Positions 8,234 through 19,061 of a DNA stretch of 64,000 nt are shown in pieces. Under the pieces are notes generated by a model that worked only from the letters and a program-made list of their open reading frames with translations, was not told where the DNA came from and ran no database searches. How positions within the stretch are numbered: the first letter of the stretch is position 1; each line of letters opens with the position of its first letter. Made by a program: the position numbers and the translations under genes. Origin of the DNA: JAJRXR01 sp041987545 (GTDB lineage: Bacteria; Planctomycetota; Phycisphaerae; Phycisphaerales; UBA1924); contig JBHIWH010000004.1 of NCBI GenBank assembly GCA_041987545.1, forward strand, positions 310,001-374,000, written 5' to 3'.

Positions 8234-9679
8234 TCACGGGCAGCCGAGGGCGAACGCGTTCATGAATGCGGCGGCGTCGGAGAAGTCGTAGACACCAAAC
8301 GGCGGCTCGAAGTCGGCGGGGGTCCGAGCGGCGCCGAAGGCGTCCAGGAACGCGATCGCGTCGGCGATGTCCAGGGACCCGTAGGGCTCGGCGAGGTCGG
8401 CCGGGCACCCCGACGCCGGGGCGACGCGGAGCGCGACACCCGCCGGCTCGACGTCAACCGACCAGGCCCTGCCTTCCGCGAGGCCGGGCAGGTCCAACTC
8501 CTGGAACCGACCCACATCCGCGGGCATGACCAGGCCGGGCTCGACGCACCGCACGATCTCGAACCGGGCGCCGAGTTCTGGCGTGAACGCGCCGAGGAGC
8601 GAGACCCTCAGCATGCCGCCCAGCAGCGCCGCCGCGACGGTGAGGACGTCGTACTCGCCCGCTCGGTCTCCGGCGATGTCGATCTCCAGAGCACCGCCCT
8701 CGAAGTCGCCTCGCGGATCTCCTGTTTGATCGAAGACACCCGTGATCTCGAGGGCGCCCACGCCCCCGATGCCCGGCCGCACCACTCCCGCGATGTTCCG
8801 GACGTGCGCGTCGAGTCGGGCGTCTGCCCGCACGAGCCCGCCCGCCGCGATCCTGACCTCGGCCTCCGAGCGGACGCGGGCGCCGGGGCCGATCGTCAGC
8901 ACGGCCGCCGCGTTGGGCGTGGGGAGTAATGGGAAGGCGCCCGAGGCATAACCGAGATCGAGGAACCCGTGCGGGGCGTCAGCGCCGGTGATCTCGAGGA
9001 GACTGCCGTCCCCCGTCACGGCGAGCTCGGACCCGTCTTCCGTAAGCGCAAGCACGACAACCGCGCCCGCTCGGAGCGTGGCGCCCCCGCGGACCGTCAC
9101 GCGGCCGGCGCCGCCGCCTCCGATCTCGATGATCCCGGCCTGGGACGAGCCGGGCTCCACTTCCACGAGCGTGCCCGCGCCGGCGACGTCGAGCATGCCA
9201 GAGCCGAACGTCTCGGCCTCGAGGGCGAAGGCCCGCTGACCACCCACCACGAGGATGCCGTGCACGTGCACACGGGCTCCGCCCGCGGCGTGCATCTGGG
9301 CGTCGCCCTCCTGGCCCACGCCGAGCCCGCCGGCGAACGTGCCGACGGCGTTCGAGATCGAGTAGGCCCCAGACGAACCGGGGTAGCGGGCCATGACGAA
9401 CGAGCTGGATGAGCTGAGCGTGCCCCCGGTCTGGACGAGCGATCCGGACGACCCGGCGAGCGCGCCGAGGAACATGGCCGACACCGAGGCGTCGCCCTGC
9501 CCGAGCCTGGCGACGCCGCCGTTGTCGATCCGCGCGGCGTTCTCGCTCGGCACGCCTCCCTGCCAATTCGCGCTCTCGAACCAAGCGCCGTCGGGGCTAA
9601 CCCAGACCGAGATCTGTGCGGCGGCGGGCAGCGCGAGCGCGACGCCGACCATGAACGCGACGGTGCGAGAGGTTGACAT
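8234..9679 (-). CDS. Secreted beta-helix-like protein with GC-type dockerin-like domain
   Basis: The 481-residue product has a signal peptide (residues 1-21, cut near 'PAAAQ'). A long Gly/Ala/Ser-rich repetitive region follows ('AWFESANWQGGVP', 'GGAGRVTVRGGATLRAG') and resembles the parallel beta-helix/autotransporter-like repeats of planctomycete surface proteins. The last 58 residues are a duplicated GC-type dockerin-like domain: repeat one 'DLAEPYGSLDIADAIAFLDAF', repeat two 'FEPPFGVYDFSDAAAFMNAF', ending GCP. Cysteines lie just before the first repeat and two residues from the C-terminus. It is the only GC-dockerin gene in the window outside the 24.5-45.3 kb cluster. Function is probably surface-associated; ligand unknown. 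Confidence 0.8.
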   Translation of the reverse strand: MSTSRTVAFMVGVALALPAAAQISVWVSPDGAWFESANWQGGVPSENAARIDNGGVARLGQGDASVSAMFLGALAGSSGSLVQTGGTLSSSSSFVMARYPGSSGAYSISNAVGTFAGGLGVGQEGDAQMHAAGGARVHVHGILVVGGQRAFALEAETFGSGMLDVAGAGTLVEVEPGSSQAGIIEIGGGGAGRVTVRGGATLRAGAVVVLALTEDGSELAVTGDGSLLEITGADAPHGFLDLGYASGAFPLLPTPNAAAVLTIGPGARVRSEAEVRIAAGGLVRADARLDAHVRNIAGVVRPGIGGVGALEITGVFDQTGDPRGDFEGGALEIDIAGDRAGEYDVLTVAAALLGGMLRVSLLGAFTPELGARFEIVRCVEPGLVMPADVGRFQELDLPGLAEGRAWSVDVEPAGVALRVAPASGCPADLAEPYGSLDIADAIAFLDAFGAARTPADFEPPFGVYDFSDAAAFMNAFALGCP

Positions 9680-9712
9680 GTGGCGCCCTCGGGGGATCTG
9701 GTCCGTGGCTCT

Positions 9713-9734
9713 CGCGGCGTGACACCACGCCGCG
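9713..9734 (-). repeat. Perfect hairpin in the leader of the dockerin gene at 8234
   Basis: A 9-bp perfect inverted repeat (CGCGGCGTG / CACGCCGCG) with an ACAC loop lies 34-55 bases upstream of the start codon. It may fold in the 5' untranslated region; no T-run follows, so it is not a terminator. Confidence 0.4.
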
Positions 9735-9901
9735 CGCCCATCACGGGCGACGGCCCCCGGTGCGTCAATTGTGCCGAGGCGGGCGCGCGCACGCAAGCGC
9801 GACGTCTCGCGACGGCCGCGGGCGCACCGGGAAGGGGGAGCCCTGAGCCGGCGGGCTCGCTCCGGGGAGTGCGCCCCGCCCCGGCGTCACGGGACCAAAA
9901 C

Positions 9902-9938
9902 GAAAAAGAGCCCCACCAGGTTTACCTGGCGGGGCTCA
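9902..9938 (-). terminator. Rho-independent terminator of the rRNA unit
   Basis: Read on the minus strand, a 13-bp stem (GAGCCCCGCCAGG with one G-U pair against CCTGGTGGGGCTC) closes a TAAA loop and is followed by TTTTT. It lies directly after the 5S rRNA 3' end. Confidence 0.88.
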
Positions 9939-9941
9939 AAC

Positions 9942-10047
9942 GTCGGCGATGACCTACTTTCCCGCTGTGCAGTATCATCGGCGGCTCGGGCTTAACTGCT
10001 GTGTTCGGGATGGGAACAGGTGTTGCCCCGAGCCTGTTGTCACCGAC
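9942..10047 (-). rRNA. rrf: 5S ribosomal RNA
   Basis: The minus strand carries the conserved core 'CCCATCCCGAACACAG' followed by 'AGTTAAGCCC' and 'GAAAGTAGGTC'-like loops. The two ends pair as helix I (GUCGGUGA with UCGCCGAC), which fixes the boundaries at about 10047 and 9942 and gives 106 nt. It is the last gene of the rRNA unit, 137 bases after the 23S gene. Confidence 0.93.
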
Positions 10048-10184
10048 AATCGACGCGATCCCGGTCTCCCGGGAAGCGCCGGCCTGACAATGGCCGGAAC
10101 CGACGAACGATATGCGTTCTCAATGAGAACATGCGACGAGCTGCAGCGCCGTTCGCGGGGGGTGCCCGCGGCGGCTGGCAGGAG
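10048..10184 (-). other. 23S-5S spacer
   Basis: This 137-base spacer holds no tRNA. It contains a short hairpin, GTTCTC-ATT-GAGAAC on the minus strand (10116-10130), which could be part of an RNase processing site. Confidence 0.5.
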
Positions 10185-12935
<2,751 letters not shown>

Positions 12936-13412
12936 CCTGCCGGTCGCCGATGGCTCCCAACAGCTGCGCTCTTACGCCGCCCTTGCGGGGGTAACGACCC
13001 CGCCGGGACGACGACCCGGACCCCGCTCCCCGAACAGGCGTTCGGAGATCGGCCCCCCCACACAACTCGGGGGAGGCCCGGGCGCCAGCCTTAGACACTG
13101 CAGACACTCGTCGCAGTACAGCGCCCCCGCCGTGGTTGCCGCGTGCAGAAAGACCTCGAGAAAAGCACGCGCCGACAGGGGCGAATCGTTCGTCGTGATC
13201 CGGTTGTCAAGGTGGCCCGGACCGCCCCGGGCATCCGCCCGGCTTGGCCCGCGTCGCTCTTTTCAGAGGCGAGGGGATCCTAGGCCCGCCCCCCGCCCCG
13301 TCAAGGCCGGGGGGCTCCACTTTCGACTCCCGCGCGAAGTTCTCGGCCCGACGGTCGGCGCCCCGGCCCGGACCCCGCGCGGCGTCCGATCCGGGGCCGG
13401 TCGGGCCGCCCC
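12936..13412 (-). other. Upstream (leader) region of the 23S rRNA gene
   Basis: This 477-base gap between the 23S 5' end and the end of the next minus-strand gene has no credible ORF. No 16S or tRNA sequence is present. It should contain the promoter and leader of the 23S-5S unit and the 3' end of the pilus-like operon transcript. No T-tailed hairpin is visible for the latter. Confidence 0.6.
13182..13210 (-). promoter_or_regulatory. Candidate promoter of the 23S-5S unit
   Basis: On the minus strand a perfect -35 hexamer TTGACA (13205-13210) is followed after 17 bases by GATTCG (13182-13187), a weak -10. It would place the transcription start about 240 bases upstream of the mature 23S end. 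The -35 is convincing, the -10 is not. Confidence 0.35.
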
Positions 13413-15443
13413 TCAGGGCCCCAGGGGCCGCCTCGGGTCGCCCCGGGGATCACCCGGGGTCGGCGGCCTGGGGCCCCTCATGGGGCCCCGGTCGGGCTGG
13501 GCGTCCGGGACCCGGAGGTCCAGCACCTCGCCGGCCTCGGCCGAGGCCCGGGCCATGCGGAACTGCTCGTTGTCCGTCGCCTCCGCCGGCCGGTAGGTCC
13601 GGATGGACCCGTCGGCGTCGCGGAAGACGGCCTGCAGGACCTGCCCCGCCGAGCCGCCCAGGGCGACCTCGCGGGTGATCGGCAGGGTCGAGACGTCCAG
13701 CAGGAACGCCGGCAGGGACAGCGCCCGCTCGGTCGCCAAGCGGGTCACGCCCTCGGTCGGCTCGCCGGCGCCCCGGTCCAGCTCCTGGATGTAGCGACGC
13801 ATGCCCTGCTCGTCGATCGTGTCCGTGTCGAAGGTGACGAACCCGTCGGGCATGGTGACGGCGACATCGACCGAATCGCCCGGCTCCAGCCGCGTCGAAT
13901 CGGCCCGGTAGTGCCCGTAGTACATGTGAAACACCTCGACGCTGGCGCTGGGGCCCGTCGAGCCGACCTGGCCCTCGGTCGAGGCGCTGGTGACGAAGTA
14001 GTACGTCTCGGCGCCGACGGTGACCGGGCTCGTCCAGGACGACCAGTCGCCGTAGACCAGCGGGTCGCGGGCGAGCGACTGCTGCTCGGCGTCGTCGGGG
14101 TCGAGCTGGGCGCCCTTCTTGTACAGCGGGTTGTTGACGATTGCCCGGACGCGGTAGCGGTACGTCGCGCCGGGCTCGACGCCGAAATCGTGGGCCCAGA
14201 GGCGCATCGACTCCTGCTCGAACAGCGGCCGCGACAGGGCGTCCCGCTCCTCGCGGCGGGTCTGCTGCTCCTCGCTCTCGAGCTCGCGGACGCGCTCCCG
14301 GAGCTCGTTGACCTCGTCGCGGGTCTCGGAGATCCGCCGATCGAGGCTCTGCGTGCTCCCGGACTGGCCCGGGCGGCTGGGCGTCTGCGCCCCTCCCCGG
14401 CCGCCGGCGCCGGTGCGCGGGTCGTTGGGGGCGGGGCGGTTGGCCGGCTGGTTGGTCGTGCGCCCGGAGGTGTTCTGCTTGCGCTCTTCGAGGTCGGCCA
14501 GGGTGTCCTCGGCCCGGGCCAGGTCCTGGCGGAGCCTGGGCAGGCTGTTGACGTCGCTCATCGCCGCGGCCGCCTCGATCGCGTCCGACGGGGGCGCCCA
14601 GACCGGACCCGCGATCAGCGGGGCGAAGCCGGGCTGGATGACCTCGGCGCGGTTCTGCCGCGCGTCGCCGGCGGCGCCGAGCAGCGTGCTCAGATCGACC
14701 TGCGACAGCTCCAGCTCGCCCACGGGGTCGTAGGCGGTGGGCAGGGGCGTGCCCGTGTCGGCGTCCGCCCACTCGCCCGTCACCCGGTCCAGCTGCTGAC
14801 GCTCCAGCTCGACGCGGACGATCTCGACGCGTCGGCGGAGTTGTCCCGGGATCGGACGCCGTCCTTCCTCGGCGCTGGCGAGCAGGCGCCCGAGCTCGGC
14901 GCCCGAGAACGCCGCCTCGACCGAGACCGCGGGCACGTCGTACGGCTGCTGCTGGGGCGCGAGGCGGGCCAGGGCCTCGCTCGCCTCGACCGCGTACGGG
15001 TCGAGCGTCCCCCACTGCGACGAGGCGACGGGGGACGTGGGCGCGGGAACTCGCGGCGCCATCACGGGCCCGCCCGAGGCGATCGCGCCGTCGCCGACCT
15101 GCACGCCCGAGAGGACGTCCACGCCCTCGGCCAGCGGCGGGACCTGCCCGACGCCGGTCGCCGACGTGGACAGGGCCGTCTCGTACCGCTCGAGCAGGTC
15201 GGTGGGCTTGACCTCGGGCAGCGAGGGGCTGCGGTCCTGGATCTGGCCCTGGAGCCTCGACGCCTCGTTGGCCAGCTCGATGTTGATGTTCTCGGGGGGC
15301 ACGCTCCGCCCGCCGCCGACATCGACCTCGTTTGGCTTGACGAGGAACTGCATCGCCAGGGCGGCGAGCAGGACCAGGAACACGACGCCGAGCACGATCT
15401 TCTCGACGTTCTTCTCGATCGGGTTGATGCCCTTGAGCTTCAT
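13413..15443 (-). CDS. Inner-membrane protein of a pilus/secretion-like operon
   Basis: The 676-residue protein has a short cytoplasmic N-terminus, one membrane helix (about residues 18-36) and a long periplasmic part. That part contains a Pro/Gly-rich linker, a coiled coil ('RISETRDEVNELRERVRELE', about residues 370-400), a domain with fibronectin-like features ('YRYRVRAIVNNPLY') and a Pro/Arg-rich disordered C-terminus. I do not recognise a named family. It is third in the transcript, 40 bases after the PilO-like gene and downstream of the PilM fusion, a position where PilP-like or other alignment-complex components occur in type IV pilus and type II secretion systems. A structural role in that complex is inferred from context. 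Confidence 0.65.
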   Translation of the reverse strand: MKLKGINPIEKNVEKIVLGVVFLVLLAALAMQFLVKPNEVDVGGGRSVPPENINIELANEASRLQGQIQDRSPSLPEVKPTDLLERYETALSTSATGVGQVPPLAEGVDVLSGVQVGDGAIASGGPVMAPRVPAPTSPVASSQWGTLDPYAVEASEALARLAPQQQPYDVPAVSVEAAFSGAELGRLLASAEEGRRPIPGQLRRRVEIVRVELERQQLDRVTGEWADADTGTPLPTAYDPVGELELSQVDLSTLLGAAGDARQNRAEVIQPGFAPLIAGPVWAPPSDAIEAAAAMSDVNSLPRLRQDLARAEDTLADLEERKQNTSGRTTNQPANRPAPNDPRTGAGGRGGAQTPSRPGQSGSTQSLDRRISETRDEVNELRERVRELESEEQQTRREERDALSRPLFEQESMRLWAHDFGVEPGATYRYRVRAIVNNPLYKKGAQLDPDDAEQQSLARDPLVYGDWSSWTSPVTVGAETYYFVTSASTEGQVGSTGPSASVEVFHMYYGHYRADSTRLEPGDSVDVAVTMPDGFVTFDTDTIDEQGMRRYIQELDRGAGEPTEGVTRLATERALSLPAFLLDVSTLPITREVALGGSAGQVLQAVFRDADGSIRTYRPAEATDNEQFRMARASAEAGEVLDLRVPDAQPDRGPMRGPRPPTPGDPRGDPRRPLGP

Positions 15444-15483
15444 GGGTCACCTCGGGCGGGGGCTCGCGGGCCCCACGCGGGTC

Positions 15484-16785
15484 TCAGTCTTCGATCAGGG
15501 GGTCGGCCGCGGGCTCGTCGGCCTGGATGCCCAGCGCCTCGCGGACGGCCGGCGGCATGTACCGCTTGGTCCAGTCGCGGAGGTACACGACCTCTACGTC
15601 CATGGTCAGGCGGAGCACGGGCGACGGGCCGTAGTAGTAGCCCTCCGCCAGGTCCGCCCACTCGTCCACGCGCTCGGCGCGCATGCTCGTCACGGTGATG
15701 AAGTTGCTCCGCCCCAGCGCATCAACGAGCGTCGGCACGCGCTCGGCGTCGGCGACGACGACGAGGCGGGCGTTCCGCACGTCGTAGATGGCGCCGGTCG
15801 AGTCCCCGGCCCGGGACGTGTGGCTCGCGGGCGCGGGGGGCGCCTGGGCCGAGTCGCTCCACGCGAACGGGCGGATCTCGATCGCCTGCAGCCGCTTGGC
15901 GACCGCGTCGGTGACCGACGCCCGCTCGCCCGTGGGCCCGGTGTTGGCCGCGTCGAGCCCGGCGAGCAGGTCCTCGATGAGCCAGATGTTGAACTGCCAG
16001 GCGAACGCGTCCTGCTCGGTGTACCCGGTCAGCGCGGGGTCGGGCTCGAAGGGCGCCACGCCCATCTGGCCCGGGTTGTTGATCATGATCACCTCGGGCG
16101 AGGCGTACATGCTCAGCTCGCTGGCGCGGCTGGCGTACGCGCCCAGGCGCTGGCGCACGAGCTGCTCGCCCAGCTCGTCCTCCTGCTCGGGGGTCAGCGA
16201 CCCGGAGGCCGACGACTCCTCGAGGTTCTTGCGCTGGTTGCGCTCGAAGTCGTTGAGCGAGTCGGTCAGGTCCTGCTCGGAGATGGGCGGGCCGGCGTTG
16301 ATCCGGTCGAGCAGGCGCCGGGCAAGGGGGTAGACCCCGTCACCCTGGTGCTCGCCCGAGATCGCGCGGACCATTTCGACCGTCTTGCGGCGCCGCTCTT
16401 GGGCGCCCGCGGGCTCGGGCAGCAGGCCCGAGACCAGGGGCTCCCGCCCCCTGGCGTTGAAGGAAACCGCGTCCTCGACGACGCGCGCGACCTGCTCCTC
16501 GCGGGCCTCACGCTCGCGCTTGAAGAACTCGGTCACCGCCCGGTTGGGCGCGCGGGAGTCGGTGATCGACTCCTCGCCCTCGAACACCGCCGGGACGGCG
16601 TACGACACGGTCGAGCGGCTCCGCAGATCCCGCTGGCCCTGCTGGAACTCGTCCTGCGCGTTCTGCTGGATGCTCTTGTTCCACATCCCGCTGAGGATGT
16701 AGCCCGCGGGCAGGAACGCGAGGATCAGCACGACGCAGATCACGATCAATAGGTGGCCCTTGATCCACCCGAGTACCTTCTTCAC
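15484..16785 (-). CDS. PilO-like inner-membrane protein
   Basis: A bitopic protein of 433 residues: a basic N-terminus ('MKKVLGWIKGHL'), one membrane helix (about 11-32), a long charged, probably coiled-coil periplasmic region and a C-terminal alpha/beta domain ('NARLVVVADAERVPTLVDAL' and 'LTMDVEVVYLRDW'). The last part has the ferredoxin-like plan of PilO/GspM periplasmic domains, although the protein is about twice the length of PilO. Its start codon overlaps the pilM stop as ATGA, which indicates translational coupling. Together with PilM it probably forms the inner-membrane alignment platform. The PilO resemblance rests on architecture and order rather than clear sequence motifs. Confidence 0.6.
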   Translation of the reverse strand: MKKVLGWIKGHLLIVICVVLILAFLPAGYILSGMWNKSIQQNAQDEFQQGQRDLRSRSTVSYAVPAVFEGEESITDSRAPNRAVTEFFKREREAREEQVARVVEDAVSFNARGREPLVSGLLPEPAGAQERRRKTVEMVRAISGEHQGDGVYPLARRLLDRINAGPPISEQDLTDSLNDFERNQRKNLEESSASGSLTPEQEDELGEQLVRQRLGAYASRASELSMYASPEVIMINNPGQMGVAPFEPDPALTGYTEQDAFAWQFNIWLIEDLLAGLDAANTGPTGERASVTDAVAKRLQAIEIRPFAWSDSAQAPPAPASHTSRAGDSTGAIYDVRNARLVVVADAERVPTLVDALGRSNFITVTSMRAERVDEWADLAEGYYYGPSPVLRLTMDVEVVYLRDWTKRYMPPAVREALGIQADEPAADPLIED

Positions 16786-18824
16786 GGCTGGCCCTCCTCG
16801 GGCATGGGATCAAGGACGGCGTACCACGTGACGACGTAGCGCTGCCGCTCTGTCGTGTCCTCGGGCGGCTGGGGGAGCGGCGCGAGGGTCTCGAGCGTCT
16901 TGTTGGACGTGGCCGAGCCGGCGCCGAACGGGTTGTTCCCGCGCGGGTCGGTCCCGGGCCGGATGCCCTGGCCGCCGGGTCTGGGGCGGGTGGGGTTGAA
17001 CCCGGGCCGGCTGCCCGCCGGCGCGATCGTCTGCCCCTTGACCCAAGGCGAGGCGGAGACGACGACCGAGTACGGGTCGGCGCCCGCCTGCTCGGCCCGC
17101 TCGCGGAGCCACGCCACGATCGTGTCGTCGAGCACGTACGGGTAGTCCGACGCTGTCTCCAACTCCATCCGCACGCGGACGCGGCGCTTGTCCTGGATCT
17201 GCGCGAGCGAGTCTTCGTCGGACGACTGGCCGGTCGGCTCGGGCGCGTAGCCGCCCTGGCTCCCGCCGAACTCGGGGTTCCTCGGGTCCATGCCGCGGGG
17301 CCCACCCCCGAAGCCCCCGCCGCCGCCGAACGGGTCGGGCTGGCCGGCCTCGTCGCCCGGCCCCTCGTACTGGGCGTCGACGGCGATCAGGCGGAACACA
17401 CGCTCACCCTCGGGGATGGCCCGGCGGGTGTCGGTCGAGGCCCGCTGGTCGGCGGCCTGGAGCATGCGGCCCGTGTCGGCCAGGATCTGGGCATACAGCT
17501 CGCGGTCCTCGAGCAGGCTGACGATCTTGTCGGCCCGGAGGTCGGCGTTGGCCGAGCCGGTCACGCCCGCCTCCTCGGCCTCGGAGGCCAGCACCCGCGC
17601 CTCGCGGACCACCTCCTGGATGACGTTCGGGTTCTCCTTGCCCGTGAACGCGGCAGAGTCCATCAGCGGGCGGATGAACATCGCGCCCGAGGCGGCCGCG
17701 GCCAAGCCTGCGGCGGCCGCGAACCAGGGCACCTTCCGCTTCCACATCGCCTCGCGCACCACGGACACGGGCATCAGGTTCGCCTGAAGCGTGCCCCGCC
17801 CGATCCCCTGCAGCGCCAGCCCGTAGGCCGTCGCCAGGTTCAGGCTCGCGTTCTGGAACTCGGCGGCCCGGGGCCCCTCGTGCGTCAGCCGCTTGTACTG
17901 CTCCATGCGGTAGACGTCGAGCTGGAGCTGCTGCTTGAGGTACTTGCGCAGGCCCGGCAGGCGGAACGTCGAGCCCAGGCCGATCAGGCGGGCCAGCTCG
18001 GCCTCCGGGTGCATGGACTGGTAGAACCCGATCGAGCGCTGGACCTCCTGCACGAGATCCGCGAACACCGGGCGCATCGCCTGGAACACGTGCCGCGCGT
18101 GCTTGGTCTGCTCCGCCTCGCGCTTGAGCTTCTCCGCTTTCGTGTAGCTGAGCTTGAACGTGTTGACCAGCGCCTCGGTGAACTGGTGCCCGCCGATCGG
18201 GAACGTCCGCACCCACACGCGGCCAGAGTCGGCGATGATCAGGTCGGAGGCGACCGTGCCGATGTCCAGCAGGATCGTGCCCGCCGACTGCTCGGTGAAC
18301 TGCAGGTCGTAGGCGATCGCGTTGTACGCGGCGATCGGCGAGAGCGTCGCGACGTCGGGCGTCAGGTTGACGTCGCCCAGCATCGTCAGCAGATCCATGA
18401 TCCGCTTGCTGGTGACGGCGAAGATGCCCACCTCGACCTCGGGCGAGTCCTCGGCGATGAACGTCTGGTAGTCCCACTCGACCTCCTCGAGCGGGAACGG
18501 GATCTGCTGCACCGCCTCGAACTTGACGATGTCGGGCACCTTCTTGGGCTCGACCGGCGGGAGCTTGGCGAAGCGGGCGAACGACTGGTGGCCCGGCAGG
18601 GAGACCGCGAGCGATGCGCCCGAAAGATCGAAGCGGGTCGCCAGCGTGCCCAGCGCGACGCGCATCGCGTCGTCCTTGTCCAGGTCGGGCGTCGAGAGCG
18701 TCTTGGCGTGCGGCACGACCGCGAAGTCGAGCACCTGCAGGTCGTCGCCGTCGGCCTGGAGCTTGACGGCCTTGACCGCGCCGTACCCGATCTCCACTCC
18801 CCAGCACACGTTCGATGGAGGCAT
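16782..18824 (-). CDS. pilM: PilM-like actin-fold protein fused to a membrane segment and PilN-like region
   Basis: Residues 1 to about 360 match PilM, the cytoplasmic actin-like (FtsA/SHS2) ATPase of type IV pili: 'GVEIGYGAVKAVKLQ' at the start, 'ILLDIGTVASDLIIA' (phosphate-binding) and 'FPIGGHQFTEALVNTFKLS'. Ordinary PilM stops near 350 residues. Here the chain runs to 680, with a membrane helix at about residues 385-405 ('VPWFAAAAGLAAAASGAMF'), a periplasmic helical part, a Gly/Pro-rich linker and a final alpha/beta region ('RRVRVRMELETASDYPYVL'). This order suggests that PilN, normally a separate partner bound through its N-terminus by PilM, is fused in. The start ATG at 18822-18824 is preceded by GGAGG-like bases. 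Confidence 0.85.
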   Translation of the reverse strand: MPPSNVCWGVEIGYGAVKAVKLQADGDDLQVLDFAVVPHAKTLSTPDLDKDDAMRVALGTLATRFDLSGASLAVSLPGHQSFARFAKLPPVEPKKVPDIVKFEAVQQIPFPLEEVEWDYQTFIAEDSPEVEVGIFAVTSKRIMDLLTMLGDVNLTPDVATLSPIAAYNAIAYDLQFTEQSAGTILLDIGTVASDLIIADSGRVWVRTFPIGGHQFTEALVNTFKLSYTKAEKLKREAEQTKHARHVFQAMRPVFADLVQEVQRSIGFYQSMHPEAELARLIGLGSTFRLPGLRKYLKQQLQLDVYRMEQYKRLTHEGPRAAEFQNASLNLATAYGLALQGIGRGTLQANLMPVSVVREAMWKRKVPWFAAAAGLAAAASGAMFIRPLMDSAAFTGKENPNVIQEVVREARVLASEAEEAGVTGSANADLRADKIVSLLEDRELYAQILADTGRMLQAADQRASTDTRRAIPEGERVFRLIAVDAQYEGPGDEAGQPDPFGGGGGFGGGPRGMDPRNPEFGGSQGGYAPEPTGQSSDEDSLAQIQDKRRVRVRMELETASDYPYVLDDTIVAWLRERAEQAGADPYSVVVSASPWVKGQTIAPAGSRPGFNPTRPRPGGQGIRPGTDPRGNNPFGAGSATSNKTLETLAPLPQPPEDTTERQRYVVTWYAVLDPMPEEGQP

Positions 18825-19061
18825 GGTGTGTCCTCGTTGGTCCCGCCCCGGGCGCCCGTGTCGGGCCCCTCCGGGCCAGGAAAGGGGGCGGATGGTACAC
18901 GCCGGCATCCCCGCCAGCAGCGCCCATCGGCCTGTCCACGCCGGGCGTGGACGCCCCATTCATACGACAGACTCGGCGCCCGGGTCCGCCCCGGATCCCG
19001 CCCCGTGACAGGCCCGTGACACAAGCCCGGGGCCCTCCGAGGGCGGGTCGGGCCCGACCCC
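18825..19061. other. Intergenic region upstream of pilM
   Basis: These 237 bases separate the MEMO-family gene from pilM on the same strand. They contain an 8-bp hairpin (GTCCACGC-CGG-GCGTGGAC, about 18936-18954) without a T-run. The pilus-operon promoter should lie here, but I cannot pick convincing hexamers. Confidence 0.3.
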
